Below, in pieces: positions 16,413-24,800 of a stretch of 64,000 nucleotides of DNA (the first letter of the stretch is position 1; each line of letters opens with the position of its first letter). The notes beneath the pieces are model-generated. The model did not search any database and had not been told where the DNA came from. It worked only from the letters and a program-made list of their open reading frames with translations. This DNA is from Halorussus salinisoli (GTDB lineage: Archaea; Halobacteriota; Halobacteria; Halobacteriales; Haladaptataceae): the NCBI GenBank assembly GCA_005239435.1, contig ML241305.1:186001-250000 (forward strand). Direction: 5' to 3'. The position numbers and the translations under genes are program-made.

Positions 16413-17276
16413 CTACACTGCCCCGTCCTCGATTTCGACCACCTCGGCGTCCCCGTCGAGGACGACCCGCATCTCGTCGCCCTCGCAGGTGATGGTCACG
16501 ACGAGTTCCCACGGGTCTTCCGAGCGGACCTCGACCGCGTCGTCGCTCACGACGAACTCCAGTTCCCAGAGGGGCCGACTCGTCACGTCCACGCCGCGCT
16601 CGTAGAAGAACGAGACGACCGCGGGGTGGTAGAGGACGGTCTCACCGGGCGTGGTCCACATGAACCCGCCGCAGTGTTCGCAGTTGCGCGCCACGTAGGG
16701 CGCCTCGTCGTCGTCCCGGTAGCGGAGTTCGCCGGGCATCGGTCCCGCACACCAGACGCACACGTCCCGGTTCATCAGCAGGACGTGGTGGCGAACCCAC
16801 TGGTCGAACGTCTCCAGGCAATCGTCGCCGCGAGATTCGACCGCGCTCGGCGGGAACTCCACGCTCATGTACTCCCGGTCGCAGTCCGAACAGACGATGC
16901 GGAGGACCGCCTCGTCGTACGCCATTTCGAGCGGTGCCCCGCAGTCGAGGCACTCGCTGTCGACGTCGCGGGACTCCAGTTCGGTTCGACGGGTGAACAG
17001 TCCCGCGACGATGGTCCGGTAGAGCAGTTCTCCGGGGTAGGTCAGACCGTACCCGTCGTCGGTCCGCTCGACGAACTGCCCGACGAGCGTGTCGAGGTGG
17101 TAGTTGAACTGGCCGGAGTCTCGAATCCCGGCCCGTTCCCGGAGTTCCGAGAAGGTCAGCGTCCCCTCGTACTCCTCGTAGGGGGCCTCCGCCAGCGCCC
17201 GGAGGATGGTCATCCGGGTCTCGTCGGCCACGACCCCGAACACGTCGGCGGGGTTGGGCGAGTCGGAATCGCTCAC
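16413..17276 (-). CDS. Winged-helix regulator with zinc-ribbon C-terminus
   Basis: A 287-residue protein. The N-terminal ArsR-like wHTH is clear: ADVFGVVADETRMTILRALAEA, then LTFSELRERAGIRDSGQFNYHLDTLV. It is followed by cysteine pairs (SECLDCGAPLE, IVCSDCDREY, CVWCAG, NCEHCGGF), giving two possible zinc sites, and a C-terminal beta domain. The pattern is common among haloarchaeal transcription regulators of unknown ligand. I chose the GTG at 17276 because the longer frame starts at TTG. Confidence 0.75.
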   Translation of the reverse strand: MSDSDSPNPADVFGVVADETRMTILRALAEAPYEEYEGTLTFSELRERAGIRDSGQFNYHLDTLVGQFVERTDDGYGLTYPGELLYRTIVAGLFTRRTELESRDVDSECLDCGAPLEMAYDEAVLRIVCSDCDREYMSVEFPPSAVESRGDDCLETFDQWVRHHVLLMNRDVCVWCAGPMPGELRYRDDDEAPYVARNCEHCGGFMWTTPGETVLYHPAVVSFFYERGVDVTSRPLWELEFVVSDDAVEVRSEDPWELVVTITCEGDEMRVVLDGDAEVVEIEDGAV

Positions 17277-17376
17277 GGAATCGGTGTCGCAGTCCGCGGG
17301 CAAAAATCTACCTCACGAACTCGCGAGTCGCGGCCGAAGGGGCAACGATTAGTCGCTCGGTTCCGAACCCCCGCGC

Positions 17377-18570
17377 ATGGAAACGACCGACGCCTTCGTC
17401 GGCCTGACGTGTGTCGATTGCGGCGAGACGTTCGACGCCGAGGAGACGACCCACCGCTGTCCCGACTGCGACGGGATTCTGGACCCCGAGTACGACTACG
17501 ACGAAATCGACCTCTCCAGAGAGGACCTCCAGTCCCGACCGTTCGAGTCGATGTGGCGCTACGAGGAACTCCTGCCGTTCCCGAAGAGCGCCGCGGTGTC
17601 GATGGACGAGGGCGCGACCCAACTCGTGGAGTGCCCGACGCTCGCCGACGAGCTGGGCGTCGGCCGCGTCCTGTTCAAGGACGAGGGTCGCAACCCGACC
17701 GGGACGTTCAAGGACCGCGGGCAGACGGCGGCCGTGACCGCGGCCGCCCAACACGGCGCGACCGACGTGGCGCTCAACTCCGCGGGCAACGCCGGACAGG
17801 CCGCCTCGGCTTACGCCGCCCGTGCGGGCATCGACTCCCACGTCTTCCTGCCCTCGCGGGCCGGGTTCACCAGCAAGGCGATGGTCAACGTCCACGGCGG
17901 TGACCTGACCGTCGTGGAGGGACGAATCGGCGACGCGGGAGCGGCCTACGCCGACGCGATGGCCGAACACGACGACTGGTACTCGGTCAAGACGTTCGTG
18001 ACGCCCTACCGCCACGAGGGCAAGAAGACGATGCTCTACGAAGTGGTCGAGCAGAACGACTGGGAGGTTCCCGACGCCGTGGTCTACCCGACCGGCGGCG
18101 GCGTCGGTCTCGTCGGAATGCACAAGGCCGCCAAGGAACTCCGCGAGTTGGGTCTGACTGACGAACTACCGTCGATGTACGCGGCCCAGTCGTCCGGGTG
18201 TGCGCCCGTCGTGGAGGCCTTCGAGGAAGGAAAAGACGTTCACGAGGTCTGGGAGACGCCCGACACCATCTGTGGCGGCATCGAGATTCCCGACCCCGGC
18301 GCGAGTCCGCTGATTCTCGACGCCCTCCGTGAGAGCGACGGCGGTGCGGTCGCCACCAGCGACGAAGACATCCTGGACAGCGCCGTCACGGTAGCCCAAC
18401 ACGAAGGGTTGGAGATGGGTGCGACCTGCGCCGCGGCCGCCAGCGGGGCGTGGGAACTCGCCCGACGCGGCGAGTTCGACGACGACGACACCGTGGTCCT
18501 GCTCAACACCGGCGCGGGCAACAAGGACGACGACGTGCTCCGAAGCCACCTGATGAGCAAGGGAATCTGA
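17377..18570 (+). CDS. thrC: Threonine synthase
   Basis: A 397-residue fold-type II PLP enzyme that converts O-phosphohomoserine to threonine. An N-terminal rubredoxin-like zinc knuckle (LTCVDCGETF and HRCPDCDG) is typical of archaeal ThrC. The PLP lysine is Lys112 in NPTGTFKDRG. The asparagine loop SAGNAGQAASAYAARAG and the phosphate-binding TGGGVGLVGM follow. No homoserine kinase gene lies nearby. Confidence 0.9.
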   Translation: METTDAFVGLTCVDCGETFDAEETTHRCPDCDGILDPEYDYDEIDLSREDLQSRPFESMWRYEELLPFPKSAAVSMDEGATQLVECPTLADELGVGRVLFKDEGRNPTGTFKDRGQTAAVTAAAQHGATDVALNSAGNAGQAASAYAARAGIDSHVFLPSRAGFTSKAMVNVHGGDLTVVEGRIGDAGAAYADAMAEHDDWYSVKTFVTPYRHEGKKTMLYEVVEQNDWEVPDAVVYPTGGGVGLVGMHKAAKELRELGLTDELPSMYAAQSSGCAPVVEAFEEGKDVHEVWETPDTICGGIEIPDPGASPLILDALRESDGGAVATSDEDILDSAVTVAQHEGLEMGATCAAAASGAWELARRGEFDDDDTVVLLNTGAGNKDDDVLRSHLMSKGI

Positions 18571-18696
18571 TTACCGTTCGACGCTCACCGGGTCTTCGGC
18601 GATAATCCACGCGTCGGGCGATTCCTTCGACCGGAGTTCGAGACTCCCGTCGTGGAAGTGGGCGGTGATCCGTTCGCTCGTCTCGGTCTCTGACAT
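18571..18696 (-). CDS. 41-residue conserved-type microprotein
   Basis: The minus-strand ATG at 18696 to TAA at 18571 encodes SERITAHFHDGSLELRSKES, continuing DAWIIAEDPVSVER. The stop directly follows the threonine synthase stop on the other strand. It looks like small halobacterial proteins with a single beta hairpin. A TATA-like TATAGTAAT lies upstream on the minus strand at about 18725-18733. Function unknown. Confidence 0.6.
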   Translation of the reverse strand: MSETETSERITAHFHDGSLELRSKESPDAWIIAEDPVSVER

Positions 18697-18831
18697 CGTG
18701 TCGGTCGCTACGCGAGACCCGGCCATTACTATACGGCGTCTACGCGGGCCGTACAGGCGGTCTACACGTCGATACGTCCGGTCTACTCGTCCGTAAGCCC
18801 GAACTGGCCTGCGAAAACGGGGCGTCGAAAA

Positions 18832-19002
18832 TCAGTAGTAGTACACTTCGAACTCGTCGCCACAGTTAGTACAGTCCACCGTCGTTCCCGTGAGTCGATC
18901 GGCGTCTCGGAACGTCGAGTCGGGGTCGCCGCCGTCGGTGGCGACTTCGACGACTTGACCGTCGCAGTTCGGACACCCGATGCTCATCTCTGCGTTCGAC
19001 AT
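18832..19002 (-). CDS. 56-residue zinc-ribbon protein
   Basis: The minus-strand ATG at 19002 to TGA at 18832 encodes a small protein with IGCPNCDGQVVEV near the start and VDCTNCGDEFEVYYY at the end. Two CxxC pairs would hold one zinc, as in transcription-factor-like ribbons. A TATA-like TTTATAACTAA lies on the minus strand at about 19028-19038, giving a leaderless or near-leaderless transcript. Function unknown. Confidence 0.7.
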   Translation of the reverse strand: MSNAEMSIGCPNCDGQVVEVATDGGDPDSTFRDADRLTGTTVDCTNCGDEFEVYYY

Positions 19003-19090
19003 GGTCTGTCATAGGGCGGCCCGGTGGTTAGTTATAAACCCGCTAGTCGGCCTGTAGACCGGGCGTTTCCGCGAGCAGACGCGACGTAGC

Positions 19091-19134
19091 CACCGAGTGA
19101 TTCCCGGGTATCCACCGAGTAATTCTCGGGTAGC
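19091..19134. repeat. Two tandem 22-bp units
   Basis: CACCGAGTGATTCCCGGGTA followed by TC (19091-19112) is repeated as CACCGAGTAATTCTCGGGTA followed by GC (19113-19134) with three differences. The second unit contains the near-palindrome CCGAGTAATTCTCGG. The tandem lies between a zinc-ribbon gene and the DtxR regulator, about 140-180 bases before the latter. Confidence 0.55.
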
Positions 19135-19243
19135 TACCGGATGCTTCCGGCTTTCGACCGATTTCAGAGCCTGTACTCCGATACGAGGTTCCTAATCGGG
19201 ACCGGCGTCGAACCAGCGACGCGTACCGGGACAAATATAAGTT

Positions 19244-19257
19244 TTAGACGCGGCTAA
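19244..19257. promoter_or_regulatory. DtxR-type operator candidate in front of the DtxR gene
   Basis: TTAGACGCGGCTAA has half-sites TTAG and CTAA spaced by six bases. It follows a TATA-like AATATAAG (19234-19241) and ends 13 bases before the ATG, so it would overlap the transcription start. The same TTAG-N6-CTAA form precedes sufC. This suggests autoregulation by an iron- or manganese-sensing DtxR protein. Confidence 0.6.
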
Positions 19258-19270
19258 TTCCGAACACGAA

Positions 19271-20008
19271 ATGTTGAGCGACGTGATGGAAGACTACCTG
19301 AAGTCGATCTACGCCCTCCAGAAGGAGGACGGCGGGCCGGTCTCGACTTCGGCTATCGCCGACTACCTCGACGTGACGCCGCCGACGGTGACGAGCATGG
19401 TCGAGAAACTCGAAGACAGAGGGCTAGTCGAGCGCGAGAAGTACAAGGGAGTCGAACTCACCGCCGAGGGGGAGACGGTGGCGCTCGAAGTGCTACGCCA
19501 CCATCGCCTGCTGGAGTCGTACCTGACCGAACACTTGGACTACTCGTGGAGCGAGGTCCACGAGGAGGCCGACACCCTCGAACATCACATCAGCGAGGAG
19601 TTCGAGGAGCGTGTCGCCGAAGTGCTGGGCGACCCCGAGGTGGACCCCCACGGTGACCCCATCCCGAGCGCCGACCTCACGCCGCCCGAGGAGGACGACA
19701 CCACGCCGCTCTCGGAGTACGACCCCGGGGACCGACTCGTGGTCGCGCGGGTGAGCGACCGAGACGAGGAGGAACTGCGCTACCTCGCGGACGCGGGCGT
19801 CGCGCCCGAGACGGAACTCGAAGTCGTGGACGTGGCCCCGTTCGGGATGGTGACGGTGCGACTCCACGACGAGGACGGTCCCGAACAGAGCCTCCCCGAG
19901 AACGTCGCCCGCTCCATTCGGGTCCGACCCGCGGGCGAGTACGACGAAACAGGCGACGACGACGCCGAACCCGGACCGAACGGGAGCGCGCAGGGCGTCG
20001 AACCCTGA
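19271..20008 (+). CDS. DtxR/MntR family metal-dependent regulator with FeoA domain
   Basis: A 245-residue regulator. Residues 1-65 form the winged helix (MEDYLKSIYALQ, then VTPPTVTSMVEKLEDRGLVERE). The dimerisation/metal region has HHRLLESYLTEHL and EEADTLEHHIS, which keep the His and Glu ligands of MntR/IdeR. The C-terminal SH3-like FeoA domain (GDRLVVARVSDRDEEELRYLADAG) follows, with an acidic tail. It likely represses metal uptake or related genes when iron or manganese is sufficient. A candidate operator lies at 19244-19257. Confidence 0.85.
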   Translation: MLSDVMEDYLKSIYALQKEDGGPVSTSAIADYLDVTPPTVTSMVEKLEDRGLVEREKYKGVELTAEGETVALEVLRHHRLLESYLTEHLDYSWSEVHEEADTLEHHISEEFEERVAEVLGDPEVDPHGDPIPSADLTPPEEDDTTPLSEYDPGDRLVVARVSDRDEEELRYLADAGVAPETELEVVDVAPFGMVTVRLHDEDGPEQSLPENVARSIRVRPAGEYDETGDDDAEPGPNGSAQGVEP

Positions 20009-20097
20009 GACTCCCCTGCGGTCCCGATAACGACCCGCCCACCGCGGTCCTATCGGAGAGATAGCTTTTTCTCGGCCCGAGTCCCTACCTTCGAGCG

Positions 20098-20772
20098 ATG
20101 CTTCAGGAAGTCGCCTCGGCGCTGGCCGGGGTCGCCCTCGGCCTCTCGCTGGCGGCCCCGCCGGGACCGATGAACGCCATCATCGCCGAAGAGAGCGTCC
20201 TCCGCGGGTGGGGGTCGGGCTTCCGAGCGGGCCTCGGCGCGATGTCGGCCGACGCCTGCTTCTTCGTCCTCGCGCTCCTCGGCGTCGTCACGGTCGTCCG
20301 CGACGTACCCGTCGTCCAGCAGGTGCTGTTCGGTCTCGGCGGCCTGCTGATGCTCTACTTCGCCTACGGCGCGGCCAGCGACGCCAACGCCGCGTTCGGC
20401 GGCGACGCCGCGACGGACGGGGCCGGCGAAGCGACCGACGAGGAGAGCAAGGGCTTCCGGAAGGCGTTCGTGCTGGCGCTCACCAACCCCTACCAGATTC
20501 TCTGGTGGCTCACGGCCGGCGTGGGTCTGCTCGACCCCGGCACGTTCGCCCTCGACGCGCTCGGCGGCCTGACCGTCTCGACGGGAAGCCCGGTCATCGT
20601 CGTCGGCTTTTTCGCGGGTATCGCGCTCTGGATTACCGGATTCCCGGCCGCGCTGGTGACGGTCGGGCGGCGCGTGGACGCCTTCGCACCGGTCGTCGCC
20701 TACCTCAGCGCTATCGTGTTGGCGCTGGCCGGTCTCTCCTTCCTCTCGAAGGCGACCGAGATTCTGGCGTAG
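20098..20772 (+). CDS. LysE/RhtB family exporter
   Basis: A 224-residue membrane protein of the LysE superfamily. It starts with the signature GLSLAAPPGPMNAIIAEESV and has RAGLGAMSADACFFVLALLG and FVLALTNPYQILWWLTAGVG. Six hydrophobic helices are visible with an acidic cytoplasmic loop near residues 100-118. The family exports amino acids and related compounds; the substrate is not clear. Confidence 0.8.
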   Translation: MLQEVASALAGVALGLSLAAPPGPMNAIIAEESVLRGWGSGFRAGLGAMSADACFFVLALLGVVTVVRDVPVVQQVLFGLGGLLMLYFAYGAASDANAAFGGDAATDGAGEATDEESKGFRKAFVLALTNPYQILWWLTAGVGLLDPGTFALDALGGLTVSTGSPVIVVGFFAGIALWITGFPAALVTVGRRVDAFAPVVAYLSAIVLALAGLSFLSKATEILA

Positions 20773-20888
20773 AACGTAACTCCGCGTGACGTACTCCTGC
20801 GGCGACTGAGTGGCTACGGGGCGCTCGTCGGGACAGAGCTGTCCCTGTTCGCACCGCGAGGTCACTCCGAGCCCCGCTCGGAGCGTCG

Positions 20889-21599
20889 TCAGGGTCGTCG
20901 TTGCGTTCGGCGGTCCGGCGACTCCTCGCGGTCCATCTCCGGCACCTCGCTTTCGAGCCACTCTCGGAACCACTTGACGCGCTTGAGACGCTTGTGGGCG
21001 ATGCCCTCGGCGGTCTCGCTCTGGACGCGCTTGGTGGCGTCCTTGCCGCGCTCCATCACCCGGTCGATCATCTCGGCGGCGTCCATGTGGGTGCGGGCCT
21101 CGTAGCCCATCCGGAGGAGCATCAGCGCGGTGCCGTTCGCGCCCACCTTGTCGAGCAGGTCGGCCTCGATGAGACACTGGGTCTCTTTCGGCAGGTCGGT
21201 GAGGTCGCCCTGATACGAGTGGTTCTCGACCGCCTTGCAGACTTCCTCGATGAACGACTCGGGGAAGTCGCCGTGAGTTTCGAGGTACTTCCGGGCGATG
21301 CGCGCGCCCTCTTCGGCGTGGACCTCCTGGTCGGCGTCGAGTTTGGCGATGTCGTGGAACAGCGCTGCCACCCGGGCCACGTCCTCGTTCGCGCCCTCGC
21401 GCTCGGCGATGGTGCCCGCGAGGTCCACCACGTTGAGGATGTGGTTGAACCGATACTCCGCGGAGTGCCACGGGTACCATCGCATCCGGCCGCCGCCGTC
21501 CTCGTTCTCGACGCTGGCGGCGAGATACTCGTACACGAAGTCTTTCATCTCCTCGAACTCGGTCTCAGAGACGGGCGACTCCTTAATTTCGACTCCCAC
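20889..21599 (-). CDS. HD domain phosphohydrolase
   Basis: A 236-residue HD-superfamily protein. Metal-binding residues are seen in YRFNHILNVVDLAG, ALFHDIAKLD, AVENHSY and EADLLDKVGANG, matching the H...HD...H...D pattern. Such proteins hydrolyse phosphomonoesters or nucleotides; the substrate is unknown. The start is a GTG that follows a TATA-like TTATACGAG on the minus strand near 21640. The C-terminal tail is basic. Confidence 0.8.
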   Translation of the reverse strand: MGVEIKESPVSETEFEEMKDFVYEYLAASVENEDGGGRMRWYPWHSAEYRFNHILNVVDLAGTIAEREGANEDVARVAALFHDIAKLDADQEVHAEEGARIARKYLETHGDFPESFIEEVCKAVENHSYQGDLTDLPKETQCLIEADLLDKVGANGTALMLLRMGYEARTHMDAAEMIDRVMERGKDATKRVQSETAEGIAHKRLKRVKWFREWLESEVPEMDREESPDRRTQRRP

Positions 21600-21828
21600 A
21601 GAACCACCTCGATTCGCAAATGTCCGTGTTCATTCTTACTCGTATAAACGAATGATTGACTCTTTAGACTTACGACGAAGAGACTCCCGGCGACTCGGCG
21701 GTTTTCCCGCGTACGTTCGAAACACGGTTCGTGTTTCTCGTCCCGACGGTCCCCGCCTCGGCGTGTTTTTTCCACGACAGTTGGTCGGTGATTTCGGAAC
21801 CGACCCGCCGCTTCGCGGGCCGATCGCC

Positions 21829-22554
21829 TTACGTCTCGTTCAGGACGAACTCGACGCGCTCGGTCGCCTCGCCCTTCGATTCGCGGCCGGTTATCTCGAC
21901 GCGCCCGAGTTCGCCGAGGCTGTCGACGTGGGTACCGCCGCAGGGGCAGTAGTCGAACCCCTCGATTTCGACCACCCGGAGCGGGTCGACGTGGTCGGGG
22001 ATGAGGTCGAGCAGGGCGCGGCCCTCCTCGGTGCGCTCTTCGACCTCCTCGCGCGGGCGTTCGTCCTTGGTAACCGCGAGGTCGCGCTCGATGGCCTCGT
22101 TCGACAGGCGCTCGATTTTCTCCACGTCCTCCTCCGAGAAGTCGACTGGCTCGAAGTCGATGCGCGACCGGTCGGCGTGAATCTGGTTGCCCGCGGTCTC
22201 CGCGCCGTACTCGTCCAGCACCACGCGCGAGACGACGTGCTGGGCGGTGTGCATCCGGCGGTGGGCCTCCCGGCGCTCGGCGTCGATTTCGCCTTGCACC
22301 TCGTCGCCAGGTTCGGGCAGGTTCCCCTCGACCTCCGCGACGTAGTGGCGCACGTCGCCGTGGTTCTTCCGAACCTTCGTCACCGCGGCCCGGCCGCCGT
22401 CCCACGACAGTTCGCCGCGGTCGGCCGGTTGGCCGCCGCCCTCCGGGTAGAAGTACGTCCCGTCGAGGACGACGTACTCGTCGGTCGCCTCGGTCACGCT
22501 GGCTTCGAACTCGGTCACGTCGTCGGCGTCGGGGAGGTAGCGTTGCTCGGTCAC
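21829..22554 (-). CDS. alaX: Alanyl-tRNA editing protein AlaX
   Basis: A 241-residue AlaX-type protein that removes mischarged amino acids (usually Ser) from tRNA-Ala. The zinc-binding HxxxH motif appears as RRMHTAQHVVSRVV, with the second pair in DYCPCGGTHVDSLGELG. The N-terminal part matches the AlaRS-like domain with YFYPEGGGQPADRGEL. The start is the GTG at 22554. Copy 2 of the repeat element begins about 110 bases upstream. Confidence 0.85.
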   Translation of the reverse strand: MTEQRYLPDADDVTEFEASVTEATDEYVVLDGTYFYPEGGGQPADRGELSWDGGRAAVTKVRKNHGDVRHYVAEVEGNLPEPGDEVQGEIDAERREAHRRMHTAQHVVSRVVLDEYGAETAGNQIHADRSRIDFEPVDFSEEDVEKIERLSNEAIERDLAVTKDERPREEVEERTEEGRALLDLIPDHVDPLRVVEIEGFDYCPCGGTHVDSLGELGRVEITGRESKGEATERVEFVLNET

Positions 22555-22948
22555 AGTCGGCCAAAGGCGACCGAGCGGCTTAATCGATTGGCTGGCGGAA
22601 AAGGCCGAAGTCGAATCGCGTGCGCTCGAGGAAACCAACCACTGGGACGCGCTCGGCGATGCTGCAGGTCTGGGTGGACTGAAAGAGGCCGCCCGGTCGC
22701 GCAACGCTTGGTCGTCTCAGCGACCCCTATCCGCAAGGGAACGCGAGCGAAGCGAGCGTGACTGCTGCCGATAGGGGTCGCTGAGCGACCGCGAACGGGC
22801 GGGGCCTTCAACTCTGCTTTCCAATATCGTCGCTTACATCGACTCCAGCGATTCGTAGCGAGTGCCGGGGCTTTTCGACCGTTCGCCGTTACAGTTCTGG
22901 TCGCACCAGTAACATCAGTTACGTCTCGAATCCTCTTACGTCTCCAAC
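22555..22948. other. Gap holding repeat copy 2 and a hairpin
   Basis: Nearly 400 bases between two leftward genes. It holds the repeat element copy (22668-22810). A hairpin at about 22888-22914 (GTTAC...CTGGT-CGC-ACCAG-TAAC) lies just downstream of the small membrane protein's stop on the minus strand and could be its terminator. No reading frame here is convincing. Confidence 0.45.
22668..22810. repeat. Inverted-repeat element, copy 2
   Basis: It opens with the same GTCTGGGTGGACTGAAAG as copy 1, then GGCCGCCCGGTCG, and closes with CGAACGGGCGGGGCCTTC. Inside, CTCAGCGACCCCTATC (22716-22731) and GATAGGGGTCGCTGAG (22770-22785) form a perfect 16-bp stem. The whole could fold as nested hairpins. 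It sits upstream of AlaX, whereas copy 1 sits between convergent genes. Confidence 0.65.
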
Positions 22949-23254
22949 TCAGTCGAGCCACCCGGCAACTCGTCGTCGGAGTCGCCCGAAGAGCGGTGTC
23001 CGTCGTCGCTCGTCGTCGGTCTGCGTTCGGTCGGTTCGCGGTCGGTCTGGGGGCCGGGTCGGGGAGTCGTTGGCCGGTTTCGCCACGGGCCGACCCTGTT
23101 CGCGCGACCGGAAGAGATCGCGGGTGGCGAGAGCGAACAGCGACGCGCCAAGGAGGGTCCAACCCACGGCGCGAGTTCGCTGGGCGCGCTGGACGAAGCC
23201 GTACCCGACGCCGACGAAGAGTATCGAGGAGGCTACCAGCCAGGTCAGTTCCAT
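22949..23254 (-). CDS. Small two-helix membrane protein
   Basis: A 101-residue protein from the ATG at 23254. It has two hydrophobic helices (ELTWLVASSILFVGVGYGFV and AVGWTLLGASLFALAT) followed by a long polar, arginine-rich C-terminal tail. I do not recognise a family; similar short membrane proteins are frequent in haloarchaeal genomes. Confidence 0.55.
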   Translation of the reverse strand: MELTWLVASSILFVGVGYGFVQRAQRTRAVGWTLLGASLFALATRDLFRSREQGRPVAKPANDSPTRPPDRPRTDRTQTDDERRRTPLFGRLRRRVAGWLD

Positions 23255-23433
23255 CGCTCTCCGGGTTCGGAGCGGTCGACGAATCGATACGTACGAGTGG
23301 GGACCATACACACGAAACCGCGGTGCGTAATGGCTTTGTTATGTACCGCCTGATTAAATTTCGCAACTTCCCCACTTCCATCTGGAAACGATTGTGCGGG
23401 CGGTAAAGAGTGTCTGTACCCGGTTAGGAACCC

Positions 23434-23643
23434 TCAACCGAGCGCAGTGACGACGACTATCACGCCCGCGAGGATACAGACGAGTCCGACCCGGCGCTTG
23501 TGCCGAGCGAGACCCTCCTCGGGTTCGGGCGGGACGTTCAGGAGGTTCGATTGGGTCCGGAGGACGGTCTGTGGAAACAGGTAGTCCGCGAACCCCCACG
23601 TAAGCAGGACGAGTCCGATGCCGAGTTTCACGGGGAGGGACAT
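23434..23643 (-). CDS. Small two-helix membrane protein
   Basis: A 69-residue protein with an N-terminal helix (LPVKLGIGLVLLTWGFADYL), a short cytoplasmic loop with several Glu and Arg, and a C-terminal helix (VGLVCILAGVIVVVTALG). A strong TATA-like ATATATAAC (23722-23730) lies upstream on the minus strand, supporting expression. Family unknown. Confidence 0.6.
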   Translation of the reverse strand: MSLPVKLGIGLVLLTWGFADYLFPQTVLRTQSNLLNVPPEPEEGLARHKRRVGLVCILAGVIVVVTALG

Positions 23644-23885
23644 GGAGTGATACTAGTCAACGTTGAGCACGAAATAGGTTACTGCGGCATGGGAATGAAT
23701 CAGTCGTGTTAAAGAACGTTATATATGGGTTTAGTAGTTATATTTCGTTCTCTATCGGAGGAGGTTGTCCACGAGCATCACTCGAAAACTGACGCTGGGG
23801 AGCGGACGCGTGGGTCGAACGGTCCGTGGCGCTGGACGAACTCGGTCGTCGTCACTCGGACTGAAACTGTAGAGTGTATCGAAGA

Positions 23886-23989
23886 TAGTCCCGGGCGGAT
23901 TCGAACCGCCGTCATAGGCTCGCTTCCGTAACGGCTCGTAACCCGCTACGTCCAAAGGCCCATATGATTGGCCACTACACCACGGGACT
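23886..23989 (-). tRNA. tRNA-Gln (UUG) with a canonical intron
   Basis: The minus strand gives a full cloverleaf: acceptor stem AGTCCCG paired with CGGGACT, D-arm GTGTAGTGGCCAATC, anticodon stem TGGGC/GCCTA with loop CTTTGGA (anticodon TTG), and T-arm GGCGGTTCGAATCCGCC. The discriminator base is A. The anticodon arm is interrupted after position 37 by a 31-base intron, so mature length is 73. The CCA end is not encoded. This matches the known intron in the same tRNA of haloarchaea such as Haloferax volcanii. Confidence 0.95.
23921..23951 (-). other. 31-base archaeal intron in tRNA-Gln
   Basis: The intron begins ACGTAGCGGG and ends GGAAGCG on the minus strand. It lies at the canonical 37/38 position, so it should form a bulge-helix-bulge cut by the archaeal tRNA splicing endonuclease. 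Removing it restores a normal 7-base anticodon loop. Confidence 0.85.
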
Positions 23990-24045
23990 GCACTCGCTCT
24001 TGAAATCGAGCGTATCAGGTCGTAGCCTTTCCTCGTACAATAGTG

Positions 24046-24711
24046 TTACTTTTCGTCCGGCGGTCGGGAAACGCTGACGTTTCCCGCTTCGACGTTTCTG
24101 TGACACCTTCGGCGGAGGGTAATCACGTTTTTCAACGTATGGGCTTCTTCGGGTTTATCGAAGTCGCGGACGCGCTCGATGTGGTGTACGTCCGGATTTC
24201 GCCCAGTATCGACCCTCGTTCTACCGCAATTTTGGCACGTGTGTTCGTCACGCTCTAGTGCCTCCCGCCGAATCCGCCACCATTTCTGTCCATAACTGAG
24301 ACTACCACCCTCCCACTGGTGGTGACTTTCACCAGACCTCTATGGTCGTCTCACAGTACGAACACGGCGTAGCGATGCGGTTTTCTGTGGCGGGATTTTC
24401 GGGAAGTAAACCGTCTGCGGATTCGACGCAGTCCGCGCAGTACTTACCCACTTTATTGGACGGGTAATACGGAAACTCCGCCCCACAGAATTGACACGTC
24501 CCGATTTCTTTCGCTCCTTTCCAGTTCCCATTGTTCTTGCCCGCGTTCGGGTCACAGTCGTCGCAGTAGTTCAGCCGTGATTTCGGGTCGTAAAACTCCA
24601 CTCCACAGTCGTGCAGGTGCGGTTCGGGAGATTACCGTCGTGTTCGTGCCCGCGATGAATTCGCGCTCCCTGCTCGGAGTCGAACGACTTCCCGCACGTT
24701 GGACAGTCCAT
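24046..24711 (-). pseudogene. HNH endonuclease with zinc fingers, broken by frameshifts
   Basis: Three consecutive minus-strand pieces make one protein. Piece one (24711 to about 24613) has a C2H2-like finger, MDCPTCGKSFDSEQGARIH. A missing C near 24613 shifts into piece two (to 24329), with CxxC fingers CDDCDPNAG, CQFCGAEF, CADCVES and CSYCETT. A second shift near 24338 leads to piece three: WWRIRREALERDEHTCQNCG, then VHHIERVRDFDKPEEAHTLK and ending at TAA 24046. Piece three is the HNH nuclease domain. Such genes are phage- or homing-endonuclease-like. It lies next to tRNA-Gln and is AT-richer than its neighbours, as expected for acquired DNA. Confidence 0.75.
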
Positions 24712-24800
24712 TAGGTGGGATTTGTGACTATTTCGCCTTCAAGTTTCGTATTATCGAGTGGAAAAAGCAGAGAGAGGACAGCAAGAAAGACTCCGCAAAC

